Shown here in pieces: positions 48,473 to 56,465 of a stretch of DNA of 64,000 bases (position 1 is its first letter; every line of letters begins with the position of its first letter). The notes below the pieces were generated by a model. The model had not been told where the DNA came from, searched no databases, and saw only the letters and a program-made list of their open reading frames with translations. The stretch spans positions 558,001 through 622,000 of the forward strand of contig CAVTEP010000011.1 in NCBI GenBank assembly GCA_963733915.1, in the 5' to 3' direction. Source of the stretch: Sulfomarinibacter sp963733915. Its GTDB lineage: Bacteria > Acidobacteriota > Thermoanaerobaculia > Thermoanaerobaculales > Sulfomarinibacteraceae. The position numbers and the translations under genes were made by a program.

Positions 48473-48475
48473 AAC
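48462..48475. promoter_or_regulatory. parS centromere site
   Basis: GTTTCACGTGAAAC is the perfect 14-bp palindromic parS core bound by chromosomal ParB. It overlaps the rsmG stop (TGA at 48470-48472) and lies about 90 bases upstream of parA, where ParB nucleation would also cover the parAB promoter region. Confidence 0.92.
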
Positions 48476-48563
48476 GCACTCACGCCTCCCGCGCGGACTC
48501 CGCGGCCCCGGCCCGGCACCGCAGCCAGCGCCGCTCCGGCGCCTGCGGGCGAGGTCTGTGAGG

Positions 48564-49349
48564 ATGGCAGCGCGGGTGCTCGCGGTTGCCAACCAGAAGG
48601 GCGGCGTCGGCAAGACGACGACCGCCATCAGCCTCGGAGCGACCCTGGCCGCCTACGAGCGCCAGGTGCTGCTGGTGGATCTCGATCCCCAATCGAACTG
48701 CAGCTCAGGTCTCGGTTTCGGGGGTGATCTCGGGGGCCTCACCTCCTACGATCTCATCCTCGGCAACGCGACCCTGACGACCGCGGTGCGACCGACCGAG
48801 TTTCCTTTTTTGACGATCGTGCCCGCAACCCCGAGTCTGGCGGGCGCCGAGGTCGAGCTCGTCGGCATGGTGGGCCGCGAGTTCCGTCTCCGCGACGCGC
48901 TGGCAGCGGCGGAGCTGCAACCCTACGATTTCGTGTTTGTTGACTGCCCCCCGTCGCTCGGTCTCCTGACCCTCAACGCGCTTGCCGCCGCCGACGGGCT
49001 TTTGGTCCCCATCCAATGCGAGTACTTTGCCATGGAGGGGGTGTCAAACCTCATGACCACCATCGAAGAGGTGCGGCGCTTTCTCAACCCGGGGCTGAGC
49101 ATCGACGGAATTCTCCTCACCATGTACGACGAGCGGACAAACCTCGCGCAGCAGGTGGCGAACGAGGTGCGGAGCGTGTTTGGAGATTTGGTGTTCGAGG
49201 CCGTGGTGCCGCGCAATGTCCGCCTCGCGGAGGCGCCGTCGTTCGGGCGGCCGATTCATGCCTACGACCTGCGCAGTCGTGGCTCTCAAGCCTACCTCAA
49301 GCTCGGTCGCGAGTATCTGCAGCGAAGGGAGAAGGCGCATGCCGGCTAA
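48564..49349 (+). CDS. parA: Chromosome-partitioning ATPase ParA (Soj)
   Basis: The ~261-residue deviant Walker A ATPase has VLAVANQKGGVGKTTTAISLGATLA (with the signature Lys), VLLVDLDPQSNCSSGLG, DFVFVDCPPSLGLLTLNAL and VPIQCEYFAMEGVSNL. It is a chromosomal-type ParA without an N-terminal DNA-binding extension. ATG 48564 fits GAGG better than the GTG six bases earlier. It overlaps parB by 11 bases. Confidence 0.95.
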   Translation: MAARVLAVANQKGGVGKTTTAISLGATLAAYERQVLLVDLDPQSNCSSGLGFGGDLGGLTSYDLILGNATLTTAVRPTEFPFLTIVPATPSLAGAEVELVGMVGREFRLRDALAAAELQPYDFVFVDCPPSLGLLTLNALAAADGLLVPIQCEYFAMEGVSNLMTTIEEVRRFLNPGLSIDGILLTMYDERTNLAQQVANEVRSVFGDLVFEAVVPRNVRLAEAPSFGRPIHAYDLRSRGSQAYLKLGREYLQRREKAHAG

Positions 49350-50205
49350 GCAGGTCCTCGGCCGCGGACTCAAGGCATTGATCCCCAACACCCCGCGGGC
49401 GCGAAGCGGGCTCGCCGAGATTCCGATCGATCTTCTCCACCCCAACCCGCAGCAACCACGGCATCATTTCGACGATGCGGCGCTCGCCGAACTGGCATCG
49501 TCGATCCGCCAGCACGGTGTGCTGCAGCCGCTGTTGGTGAGCGAGGACGGAACCGACCGTTATCTCCTGATCACGGGTGAACGCCGCTGGCGCGCCGCCC
49601 GCATCGCCGGGTTGCCGACGGTGCCGGCGGTGATTCGCGAACGCCTCGAGGATGTGCAACAGCTCGAGCTGGCGCTGGTGGAAAACCTCCAGCGACGCGA
49701 TCTCACGCCGATGGAGGAGGCGCGCGCCTTTGACCACCTGCGAACAAGTCTCGGTCTCTCCCAGCAGGAGATCGCAGACCGGGTCGGCATGGATCGCAGC
49801 ACCGTCGCCAACTCGCTGCGGCTGCTCAAGCTGCCAATGGATGTTCAGGAGATGGTCGAGCGCGGAGACCTCTCGGCCGGGCATGGGCGAACGCTGCTCG
49901 CCTTTGCGAACGACGAGGAGCGAAGTCTGTGGGCGGCGCGTGCGGCGACGACCGGGCTGTCGGTTCGCGATCTCGAACGCGCCGCCGCGACCGCGCGGGA
50001 CGAAGCCGCAGCCGGGCCGGGCCGCACCCGCGCCCGCCGGCGCGTACCCGATCCCAATCTACGCGCGGCCGAGGAGAAGCTTGAGCTGCGGCTTGGCGCG
50101 GCGGTGGAGATCCGTCCCCGGCGCAGGGGGGGATCCATTGTCATCAGATGTTCCGACCAGGAAGAGCTGATGCGCGTCTTCGATCTTCTGATGGGGGGTG
50201 AGTGA
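49339..50205 (+). CDS. parB: Chromosome-partitioning protein ParB (Spo0J)
   Basis: The 288-residue CTPase clamp has the N-terminal KQVLGRGLKALIP, PNPQQPRHHFDDAAL, the CTP-binding GERRWRAARIAG and ENLQRRDLTPMEEA motifs, a helix-turn-helix (LSQQEIADRVGMDRSTVANSLRLLKLP), and a C-terminal dimerisation domain with GAAVEIRPRRRGGSIVIRCSDQEELMRVFDLL. The parS site bound by such proteins lies just upstream of parA. Confidence 0.95.
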   Translation: MPAKQVLGRGLKALIPNTPRARSGLAEIPIDLLHPNPQQPRHHFDDAALAELASSIRQHGVLQPLLVSEDGTDRYLLITGERRWRAARIAGLPTVPAVIRERLEDVQQLELALVENLQRRDLTPMEEARAFDHLRTSLGLSQQEIADRVGMDRSTVANSLRLLKLPMDVQEMVERGDLSAGHGRTLLAFANDEERSLWAARAATTGLSVRDLERAAATARDEAAAGPGRTRARRRVPDPNLRAAEEKLELRLGAAVEIRPRRRGGSIVIRCSDQEELMRVFDLLMGGE

Positions 50206-50579
50206 TGGCCCGAAGTGGAGAGTCCCTCAATGGCTTCGTGGACTCCGGGTGCACGATTCGAGGAGAGCTCGAGTTTGCCAACTACTTTCGCGTTGATGGA
50301 CGCATCGAGGGCACCGTGCGCTCACGGGCGGAACTCGTGATCGGCGAAGGCGGCGTGGTGGAAGGTGAGATCGAGGTCGCGCGGTGTGTCATCGGAGGTG
50401 AGGTCAGGGGCACCATCCGCACCGGCGAGCAGGTTCTGCTCCACGCGACTGCCAAGGTCTGGGCGGACATCCATACCCCGGCGCTGGTCATGGAGGACGG
50501 AGCCTTCCTCGAAGGCTCGGTCAGCATGGAAGCCAAAGACGTGAAAAAAAACACAAACAAAGCAGGATCGGCATCTTGA
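50205..50579 (+). CDS. Bactofilin (polymer-forming cytoskeletal protein)
   Basis: The 124-residue protein has the bactofilin beta-helix pattern: SLNGFVDSGCTIRGELEFANYFRVDGRIEGTV, then regular V-x-G-x-I/V repeats ending with an unstructured Lys-rich tail. It self-assembles into filaments without nucleotide. The start ATG at 50205 overlaps the parB stop, so it is in the parAB operon. Bactofilins in other bacteria help position ParAB components, which makes the coupling notable. Confidence 0.9.
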   Translation: MARSGESLNGFVDSGCTIRGELEFANYFRVDGRIEGTVRSRAELVIGEGGVVEGEIEVARCVIGGEVRGTIRTGEQVLLHATAKVWADIHTPALVMEDGAFLEGSVSMEAKDVKKNTNKAGSAS

Positions 50580-50604
50580 CCGTGCTTTGAGGATTTGTTA
50601 GCTT
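50576..50604 (+). promoter_or_regulatory. Promoter of the ATP synthase operon
   Basis: TTGACC (50576-50581, overlapping the bactofilin stop) and TAGCTT (50599-50604) are spaced by 17 bases. A leader of about 42 bases carries GGGAG before the first ATG. Confidence 0.6.
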
Positions 50605-50652
50605 GAACCGCCCCGTGCTGAGCACGGGAGCGGATCGAGCCGGGAGCGGCCG

Positions 50653-51084
50653 ATGACACCACCGAATCTGTCGTTGATCCTCATCATGGTGTGCTTCTGG
50701 CTGACGTTGTGGCTGGTCAGCCGCTTTCTGATCCGCCCCGTCGGCGCGGTGGTCGCCGACCGCCGCCGTCGCATCGACAACGCTCAACAGGAATGGGCCT
50801 CTCGCAACGAGGAACACCTAGCTGCGGTCGCCCGCGTGGAGGACGAGCTTCAGGGTGCGGCGCGCGACGCGGCGAAGCGTCGCGCCGATGCGCGCCAGCA
50901 GGCGATGGATGATCGCAACCTGGCATTGGAAACGGCCCGCGCGCGCGCCGACGAGCATCTCGGCAGCGTTCTCGAATCCCTGGGCAAGGACTCCGAAGCC
51001 GCTCGAGGAGAACTCCGGCGCCGAGCCGACGAGCTCGCCCGGCTGCTTGCCGGGCGCCTGCTCGGGAGGGAGATGAGCTCATGA
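50653..51084 (+). CDS. atpF': F0F1 ATP synthase b'-type subunit
   Basis: A 143-residue protein with one N-terminal transmembrane helix (about 6-28) followed by a long charged Ala/Arg/Glu-rich helix typical of the peripheral stalk, ending with RRRADELARLLAGRLLG. Because a second b-like gene follows with ATGA overlap, the stalk is probably a b/b' heterodimer. The order b and b' could be swapped; neither has a unique signature. Confidence 0.85.
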   Translation: MTPPNLSLILIMVCFWLTLWLVSRFLIRPVGAVVADRRRRIDNAQQEWASRNEEHLAAVARVEDELQGAARDAAKRRADARQQAMDDRNLALETARARADEHLGSVLESLGKDSEAARGELRRRADELARLLAGRLLGREMSS

Positions 51085-51653
51085 GAGTGGTGGTGGGCTG
51101 GGGGCTGGTCTTTGTTTGCGCGCTGATCTTTGCCCTCCTGGTGGATAACGGCGCCAAACACATCGGTATCCCCGACTACATCTGGTTGTCGGTCAATCTG
51201 ACCTTGTTCCTCTATATTCTGCAACGTTACGTCGGCAAGCCGATGGGCGCCTTTCTTGACGCGCGCCGCGAGGGCATCGCCGAAGAGCTCGCCAACGCGC
51301 GCGCCCAACTCGAGGAGGCCGACCGGCTCCAGGCCGATGTCACGAAGCGGCTGACCGACGTCGAAGAGGAAATCGCCCAGATCAAAACCCGGTCCGACGT
51401 CGATGCCAAGGCGGAAGCGGAACGAATCGCCCGACAAACCGAGCTCGACGCGGAGCGGTTTCTGAAGCGGATCGACGAGGAGATCGGTCGTCGTGAAGCT
51501 GAGGCCCGCGCCCGCCTCATCAAGGACACCGCGGACCTCACCGCCCAGATGGCGCGCGATATTTTGAGCCGGGACATGACCGACGCCGACCGCCGCCGGG
51601 TCTTCGAGCGGAGCCTCGACGCTATGCGGCACATCGAGGGTGAGGAGCAGTAA
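51081..51653 (+). CDS. atpF: F0F1 ATP synthase subunit b
   Basis: The 190-residue protein has a leading hydrophobic segment (about 5-22), a second one (about 30-50, PDYIWLSVNLTLFLYILQRYVGKP, the region typical of b) and a long coiled-coil stalk. The first segment could be a signal sequence, unusual for b but seen in some phyla. It overlaps atpF' by ATGA and atpH by TAATG. Confidence 0.88.
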   Translation: MRVVVGWGLVFVCALIFALLVDNGAKHIGIPDYIWLSVNLTLFLYILQRYVGKPMGAFLDARREGIAEELANARAQLEEADRLQADVTKRLTDVEEEIAQIKTRSDVDAKAEAERIARQTELDAERFLKRIDEEIGRREAEARARLIKDTADLTAQMARDILSRDMTDADRRRVFERSLDAMRHIEGEEQ

Positions 51654-52204
51654 TGGGCCGCTTCCGAGCGCTCCCCTATGCAAAGGCCCTGTTGACGGTC
51701 GTCCAAAAAGACGACCCACAACGACTGCAACAGGTGGCAGCCGAAGTCGATGCCGTCGCGGCGGCCCTTGCCTCCGTCCCGGAGTTCGAGCGGGTGCTGG
51801 TGACGCCGACCGTCGCTTCAGAAAAGAAGACCCAGATTCTGGATGCGGTTCTCGATGCGCTGGCTACGGACCAACCGACCCGCCGGTTCCTCCACGTCGT
51901 GCAGCAGCATTACCGCATGCAGCATCTTCCGGACATCGCCCGGGCCTTTCGGGAGCTGGTCGATCGCAGCCTCGGGCGCACCCGCGCCATTGTCGAGACG
52001 GCTGTCAGTCTCGACGAGGGGCAGCGCCGGCAGCTGGTGAGCGTCGTTTCCGCCATGGAGGCCGCCGAAGTCGTCGCCGATTTTTCAGAGAAGCCGGAGC
52101 TCCTCGGGGGCTTCCGATTGCAGGTGGGGTCGCGGGTCTTTGACGGCTCGCTTGCCGGTGAACTCAAACGTCTGAGCAAAGAGCTCCAGATCAAACAGGG
52201 GTAA
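51653..52204 (+). CDS. atpH: F0F1 ATP synthase subunit delta
   Basis: The 183-residue OSCP/delta protein caps F1 and joins it to the b stalk. It has an N-terminal six-helix domain (RFRALPYAKALLTVVQKDDPQRLQQV) and the C-terminal signature FSEKPELLGGFRLQVGSRVFDGSLAGELKRLSKEL. It lies 3 bases before atpA. Confidence 0.93.
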   Translation: MGRFRALPYAKALLTVVQKDDPQRLQQVAAEVDAVAAALASVPEFERVLVTPTVASEKKTQILDAVLDALATDQPTRRFLHVVQQHYRMQHLPDIARAFRELVDRSLGRTRAIVETAVSLDEGQRRQLVSVVSAMEAAEVVADFSEKPELLGGFRLQVGSRVFDGSLAGELKRLSKELQIKQG

Positions 52205-52207
52205 CAC

Positions 52208-53740
52208 ATGCAGATCAAAGCCGCCGAGATTGCGGACATCATCCGCCGCCAGATCGAGGGACTCGAAACCGCCATCGACATGTCCGAGGTCGGAACGGTG
52301 ATTTCCGTGGGTGACGGCATCGCGCGCATATATGGGCTCGACGGCGTCATGGCCGGCGAGCTCATCGAGCTGCCGCACGACGTCTACGGGTTGGCCCTCA
52401 ACCTCGAGGACGACAACGTTGGCTGCGTCCTCATGGGCGAGGTCCACATGGTTCAGGAGGGCGACGAGGCCAAGCGCACCAAGCGGATCCTCGACATCCC
52501 CGTCGGACCGGGCATGGTCGGGAGGGTCGTCGATCCGCTCGGTCGGCCACTCGATGGCAAGGGCCCGGTGGACGCCGCCGACCGGTACCCGCTCGAACGC
52601 ACCGCCCCGGGCGTGGTCGCACGACAGCCGGTGAAGGAGCCGATGCAGACCGGCATCAAAGCGATCGACTCCATGATCCCCATCGGCCGCGGCCAGCGCG
52701 AGCTCATCATCGGAGACCGCCAGACCGGCAAGACCGCCGTCATCCTCGACTCGATCATCAACCAAAAGGGCACCGGCAACATCTGCATCTACGTGGCCAT
52801 CGGGCAGAAGGCTTCCACAGTCGCCCAGGTCGTCGCCACTCTCGACCGGAACGCGGCCATGGACCACACGATCGTGGTCTCGGCAACCGCCTCCGAACCG
52901 GCGCCGCTGCAGTACCTTGCGCCCTACGCCGGGGCGGCCCTCGGCGAGTACTTCATGTACAACAGCGGCCACGCCATCTGTTTCTACGACGACCTCACCA
53001 AGCACGCCCAGGCCTACCGCGAGATTTCATTGCTCTTGCGACGACCACCGGGTCGCGAGGCCTACCCCGGCGACGTCTTTTACCTCCACTCGCGGCTCCT
53101 CGAACGCGCGGCGAAGCTCAACGACACACAGGGGGGCGGCAGCCTGACCGCGCTGCCGGTGATCGAGACCCAGATGGGCGATGTCTCGGCCTATATCCCC
53201 ACCAACGTCATCTCGATCACCGACGGCCAGATCTATCTCGAGTCGGATTTGTTCTTTGCCGGCCAGCGCCCGGCCGTCAACGTCGGTCTGTCGGTGAGCC
53301 GGGTCGGCGGCAATGCCCAGATCAAGGCCATGAAGTCCATCGCCGGGTCGCTGCGCCTCAACCTCGCCCAGTTCCGCGAGCTCGCGGCCTTTGCCCAGTT
53401 CGGTTCCGACCTCGACAAGGCTACCCAACGCCAGCTGTCGCGTGGCGAGCGGCTCATGGAGCTCCTCAAACAGGGTCAGTACCATCCGATCCCGGTGGAG
53501 CTGCAGATCGTCTCGATCTTCGCCGGCACCAAGGGCCTCCTCGACAACATGAAGGTCTCCGCCATCGGCGCCTTTGAGCCCTTCCTTTACCGCCACGCCC
53601 GCGACACCGGCGCCGCCACCCTGGATCGGATCGTCAGTACCGGAGTCCTTGATGATCAAACAGCGGACGAATTGACCAAGATGATCAAGACCGCCGTCGA
53701 CCTCTTCATCAAGGAACACCCGGAGGCGGCTCGTGCCTAA
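52208..53740 (+). CDS. atpA: F0F1 ATP synthase subunit alpha
   Basis: The 510-residue noncatalytic nucleotide-binding subunit has the P-loop GDRQTGKTAVILDSIINQK, the start MQIKAAEIADIIRRQI, DVSAYIPTNVISITDGQIYLESDLF and the Arg-finger region VGGNAQIKAMKSIAGSLRL. It overlaps the GTG start of atpG by 8 bases. Confidence 0.97.
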   Translation: MQIKAAEIADIIRRQIEGLETAIDMSEVGTVISVGDGIARIYGLDGVMAGELIELPHDVYGLALNLEDDNVGCVLMGEVHMVQEGDEAKRTKRILDIPVGPGMVGRVVDPLGRPLDGKGPVDAADRYPLERTAPGVVARQPVKEPMQTGIKAIDSMIPIGRGQRELIIGDRQTGKTAVILDSIINQKGTGNICIYVAIGQKASTVAQVVATLDRNAAMDHTIVVSATASEPAPLQYLAPYAGAALGEYFMYNSGHAICFYDDLTKHAQAYREISLLLRRPPGREAYPGDVFYLHSRLLERAAKLNDTQGGGSLTALPVIETQMGDVSAYIPTNVISITDGQIYLESDLFFAGQRPAVNVGLSVSRVGGNAQIKAMKSIAGSLRLNLAQFRELAAFAQFGSDLDKATQRQLSRGERLMELLKQGQYHPIPVELQIVSIFAGTKGLLDNMKVSAIGAFEPFLYRHARDTGAATLDRIVSTGVLDDQTADELTKMIKTAVDLFIKEHPEAARA

Positions 53741-54596
53741 CACGAGGGATCTCGTCCGGCGGATCCAGTCCGTCAAGGGGACGCAGCAGATCACCAAGGC
53801 CATGAAGATGGTGGCCGCGGCCAAGCTGCGGCGCGCACAGGATGCCATTATCCAGGCCCGGCCCTGGGCCGACACTCTTTCGCAGGTCCTCGCCAATGTG
53901 GCCGCGAGGACCGAATTCAGCCACCCGCTGCTCGAAGCACACGAAGGTGAGAAGACCTGGGTGGTGGTCATCTCATCCGACAAGGGCCTGTGCGGATCGT
54001 TCAACTCCAACCTCCTCCGGTCGGTCGAAAAGGACCTGCAGAATGGGCGGTGGTCCGCGGTCGAGCTGGCTGTAATCGGCCGCAAAGCGTCCGACTACTT
54101 CCGCTCCCGGCGCTGGCCCCTGGTCATCAACGAGCGCGACACGATCTCCAATCTATCGGCGGCAGACGGACCCCGTTTTGGTCAGCGGTTTATAGAAGCC
54201 TTCACAGCGGGCGAGGTGGACTCGGTGTGGCTCGCCTACAACAGCTTTGTCAACATGATCCGCCAGGATGTCACCGTGAAACGGTTGCTGCCCATCGAGC
54301 CACCGCCGATCTCCGAGGACCGGGACGTCTCGCAAGTCGATTATCTCTACGAACCCGACGCGCGCACGCTGCTCGCCGAGCTCTTGCCGCGGCAGGTCGA
54401 GACCCAGGTGCAGCGCGCGCTGTTTGATTCAGCGGCCGCTGAGCAGGCCGCGCGAATGACCTCCATGGATGCAGCAACCCGCAACGCAGGCGACATGATC
54501 GACGCCCTGACGTTGCTTTACAACCGTACGCGGCAAGCAGCCATCACCAAGGAATTGATCGAGATCGTCTCCGGCGCCCAGGCGCTCGAGGGATAG
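53733..54596 (+). CDS. atpG: F0F1 ATP synthase subunit gamma
   Basis: The 287-residue rotor shaft has the conserved N-terminal helix TRDLVRRIQSVKGTQQITKAMKMVAAAKLRRAQ, a Rossmann-like middle with VVISSDKGLCGSFNSNLLR, and the C-terminal helix SMDAATRNAGDMIDALTLLYNRTRQAAITKELIEIVSGAQAL. The start is GTG overlapping atpA. Confidence 0.96.
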   Translation: MPNTRDLVRRIQSVKGTQQITKAMKMVAAAKLRRAQDAIIQARPWADTLSQVLANVAARTEFSHPLLEAHEGEKTWVVVISSDKGLCGSFNSNLLRSVEKDLQNGRWSAVELAVIGRKASDYFRSRRWPLVINERDTISNLSAADGPRFGQRFIEAFTAGEVDSVWLAYNSFVNMIRQDVTVKRLLPIEPPPISEDRDVSQVDYLYEPDARTLLAELLPRQVETQVQRALFDSAAAEQAARMTSMDAATRNAGDMIDALTLLYNRTRQAAITKELIEIVSGAQALEG

Positions 54597-54610
54597 GGAG
54601 TCGTCAACAC

Positions 54611-56056
54611 ATGAGCGAGTTATTCAGCGGACGCGTGGTCCAGATCATCGGCCCGGTGGTGGACGTCGAGTTTCCCGACCAGCACCTCCCTGCGATTTTG
54701 AACGCGGTAAAGATCGTCGACGATGGTGGAAAAGGGGTGGTCCCCATCGATGTCACCGTCGAGGTCGCCCAGCACCTGGGTGAAAACCGCGCACGGTGCA
54801 TCGCCATGCAGCCCACCGAAGGCATGGTCCGCGGCATGACCGCGACCGACCTCGGCGAGCCGATCTCGGTGCCGGTGGGTCGCAAGACGCTGGGCCGCGT
54901 GCTCGGCGTGCTCGGCGAACCGGTGGATGGCAAAGGGCCGGTGGAGACCGACGAGCGGATGCCCATCCACCGCATGGCCCCGCCATTGTCGGAGCAGTCC
55001 ACCGAGACCGAGATGTTCGAGACCGGAATCAAGGTGGTGGACCTCCTCGAGCCCTACACCAAGGGCGGCAAGACCGGGCTGTTTGGCGGCGCCGGCGTCG
55101 GCAAGACGGTGATCATCATGGAGCTGATCAACAACGTGGCGCTCCAGCACGGCGGGTTCTCGGTGTTTTCGGGCGTGGGAGAGCGCACCCGGGAGGGGAA
55201 CGATCTGTGGCTCGAGATGACGGAGGCTGGAGTCATCGACCCCAATAACTGGGAGAATTCGAAGGCGTCTCTGATCTACGGTCAGATGACCGAGCCTCCG
55301 GGCGCGCGACTTCGCGTCGGCCTCACCGGTCTGACTGTAGCCGAGCACTTTCGCGACTCCGAGGGTCAGGACGTGCTGCTCTTCATCGATAACATCTTCC
55401 GCTTCACCCAGGCCGGCTCCGAGGTTTCGGCCCTGCTCGGCCGCATGCCGTCCGCGGTGGGTTACCAGCCAAACCTCGCGACCGAAATGGGTGAGCTCCA
55501 GGAGCGCATTACCTCAACCAAAAAGGGTTCGGTGACCTCGGTGCAGGCGATCTATGTGCCGGCCGACGACCTCACCGACCCGGCGCCGGCTGCGGCCTTT
55601 GCCCACCTCGATGCGACCTCGGTGTTGTCGCGTCAGATCTCCGAGCTCGGAATCTATCCCGCAGTCGATCCACTGGCTTCGACCTCGCGGATTCTCGACC
55701 CGGCAATCGTCGGCGAGGAGCACTACATGGTGGCCCGTGAAACCCAGCGAATTCTCCAGCGATACAAGGACCTGCAGGACATCATCGCGATCCTCGGCAT
55801 CGATGAGTTGTCCGAGGACGACAAACTCACCGTTTCCCGAGCGCGCAAGATCCAGCGGTTTCTGTCCCAACCCTTCCATGTAGCCGAGCAGTTCACCGGT
55901 ATGAAGGGCCGGTATGTCAAGGTCGAGGACACCGTGGCCGGCTTCAAGGGTCTGTGCGCCGGTGAGTACGACCACCTGCCCGAACAGGCCTTCCTCTACG
56001 TAGGCGGCATTGATGAGGCGGTCGAGAAAGCCGAGCAGATGAAGGCCGAGGACTGA
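54611..56056 (+). CDS. atpD: F0F1 ATP synthase subunit beta
   Basis: The 481-residue catalytic subunit has the P-loop GGAGVGKTVIIMELINNVA, the catalytic Glu in GERTREGNDLW, LLFIDNIFRFTQAGSEVSALLGRMPSAVGYQP and the DELSEDDKLTVSRARKIQRFLSQPF segment. It is followed after 1 base by atpC. Confidence 0.98.
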   Translation: MSELFSGRVVQIIGPVVDVEFPDQHLPAILNAVKIVDDGGKGVVPIDVTVEVAQHLGENRARCIAMQPTEGMVRGMTATDLGEPISVPVGRKTLGRVLGVLGEPVDGKGPVETDERMPIHRMAPPLSEQSTETEMFETGIKVVDLLEPYTKGGKTGLFGGAGVGKTVIIMELINNVALQHGGFSVFSGVGERTREGNDLWLEMTEAGVIDPNNWENSKASLIYGQMTEPPGARLRVGLTGLTVAEHFRDSEGQDVLLFIDNIFRFTQAGSEVSALLGRMPSAVGYQPNLATEMGELQERITSTKKGSVTSVQAIYVPADDLTDPAPAAAFAHLDATSVLSRQISELGIYPAVDPLASTSRILDPAIVGEEHYMVARETQRILQRYKDLQDIIAILGIDELSEDDKLTVSRARKIQRFLSQPFHVAEQFTGMKGRYVKVEDTVAGFKGLCAGEYDHLPEQAFLYVGGIDEAVEKAEQMKAED

Positions 56057-56057
56057 G

Positions 56058-56465
56058 ATGGCCGAGACCCTGCGCCTCGAGGTTGTCACACCGGTGCGGC
56101 GAGTCCTCCAAGCGCGCGCCGACGAGGTCCGGATCCCGGGCTTGCTCGGCGAGCTCGGCGTTTTGCCGGGCCACACGCCGCTGCTGACCTCGCTGGGGAC
56201 CGGCGAGCTCAAATGGACCGAGGGTGGGAGCCAGGGCCGGCTGGTGGTTCAGGGCGGTTTTGCCGAGATCCAGCCCGATGCCGTTACGGTGCTGGCCGCG
56301 GTGGCCGAAACCGCCGACGAGATCGATCTCGAGGCGGTGGCGCGGGCCCACGCGGAGGCAGTCGAGAAGCTCAAGACCGCATCCGCCGAGGATTTCGACG
56401 AGCTCGACGCCGCCGTCCGACTCGCCGAGGCGCGAAAATTCATGGCCTCCGCTGGGCCTTACTGA
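56058..56465 (+). CDS. atpC: F0F1 ATP synthase subunit epsilon
   Basis: The 135-residue central-stalk protein has the N-terminal beta-sandwich (LRLEVVTPVRRVLQARADEVRIPGLLGELGVLPGHTPLLTSLGTGEL) and a C-terminal helical pair rich in Ala. It ends the operon. Its stop overlaps that of the convergent transporter gene by 7 bases. Confidence 0.95.
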   Translation: MAETLRLEVVTPVRRVLQARADEVRIPGLLGELGVLPGHTPLLTSLGTGELKWTEGGSQGRLVVQGGFAEIQPDAVTVLAAVAETADEIDLEAVARAHAEAVEKLKTASAEDFDELDAAVRLAEARKFMASAGPY

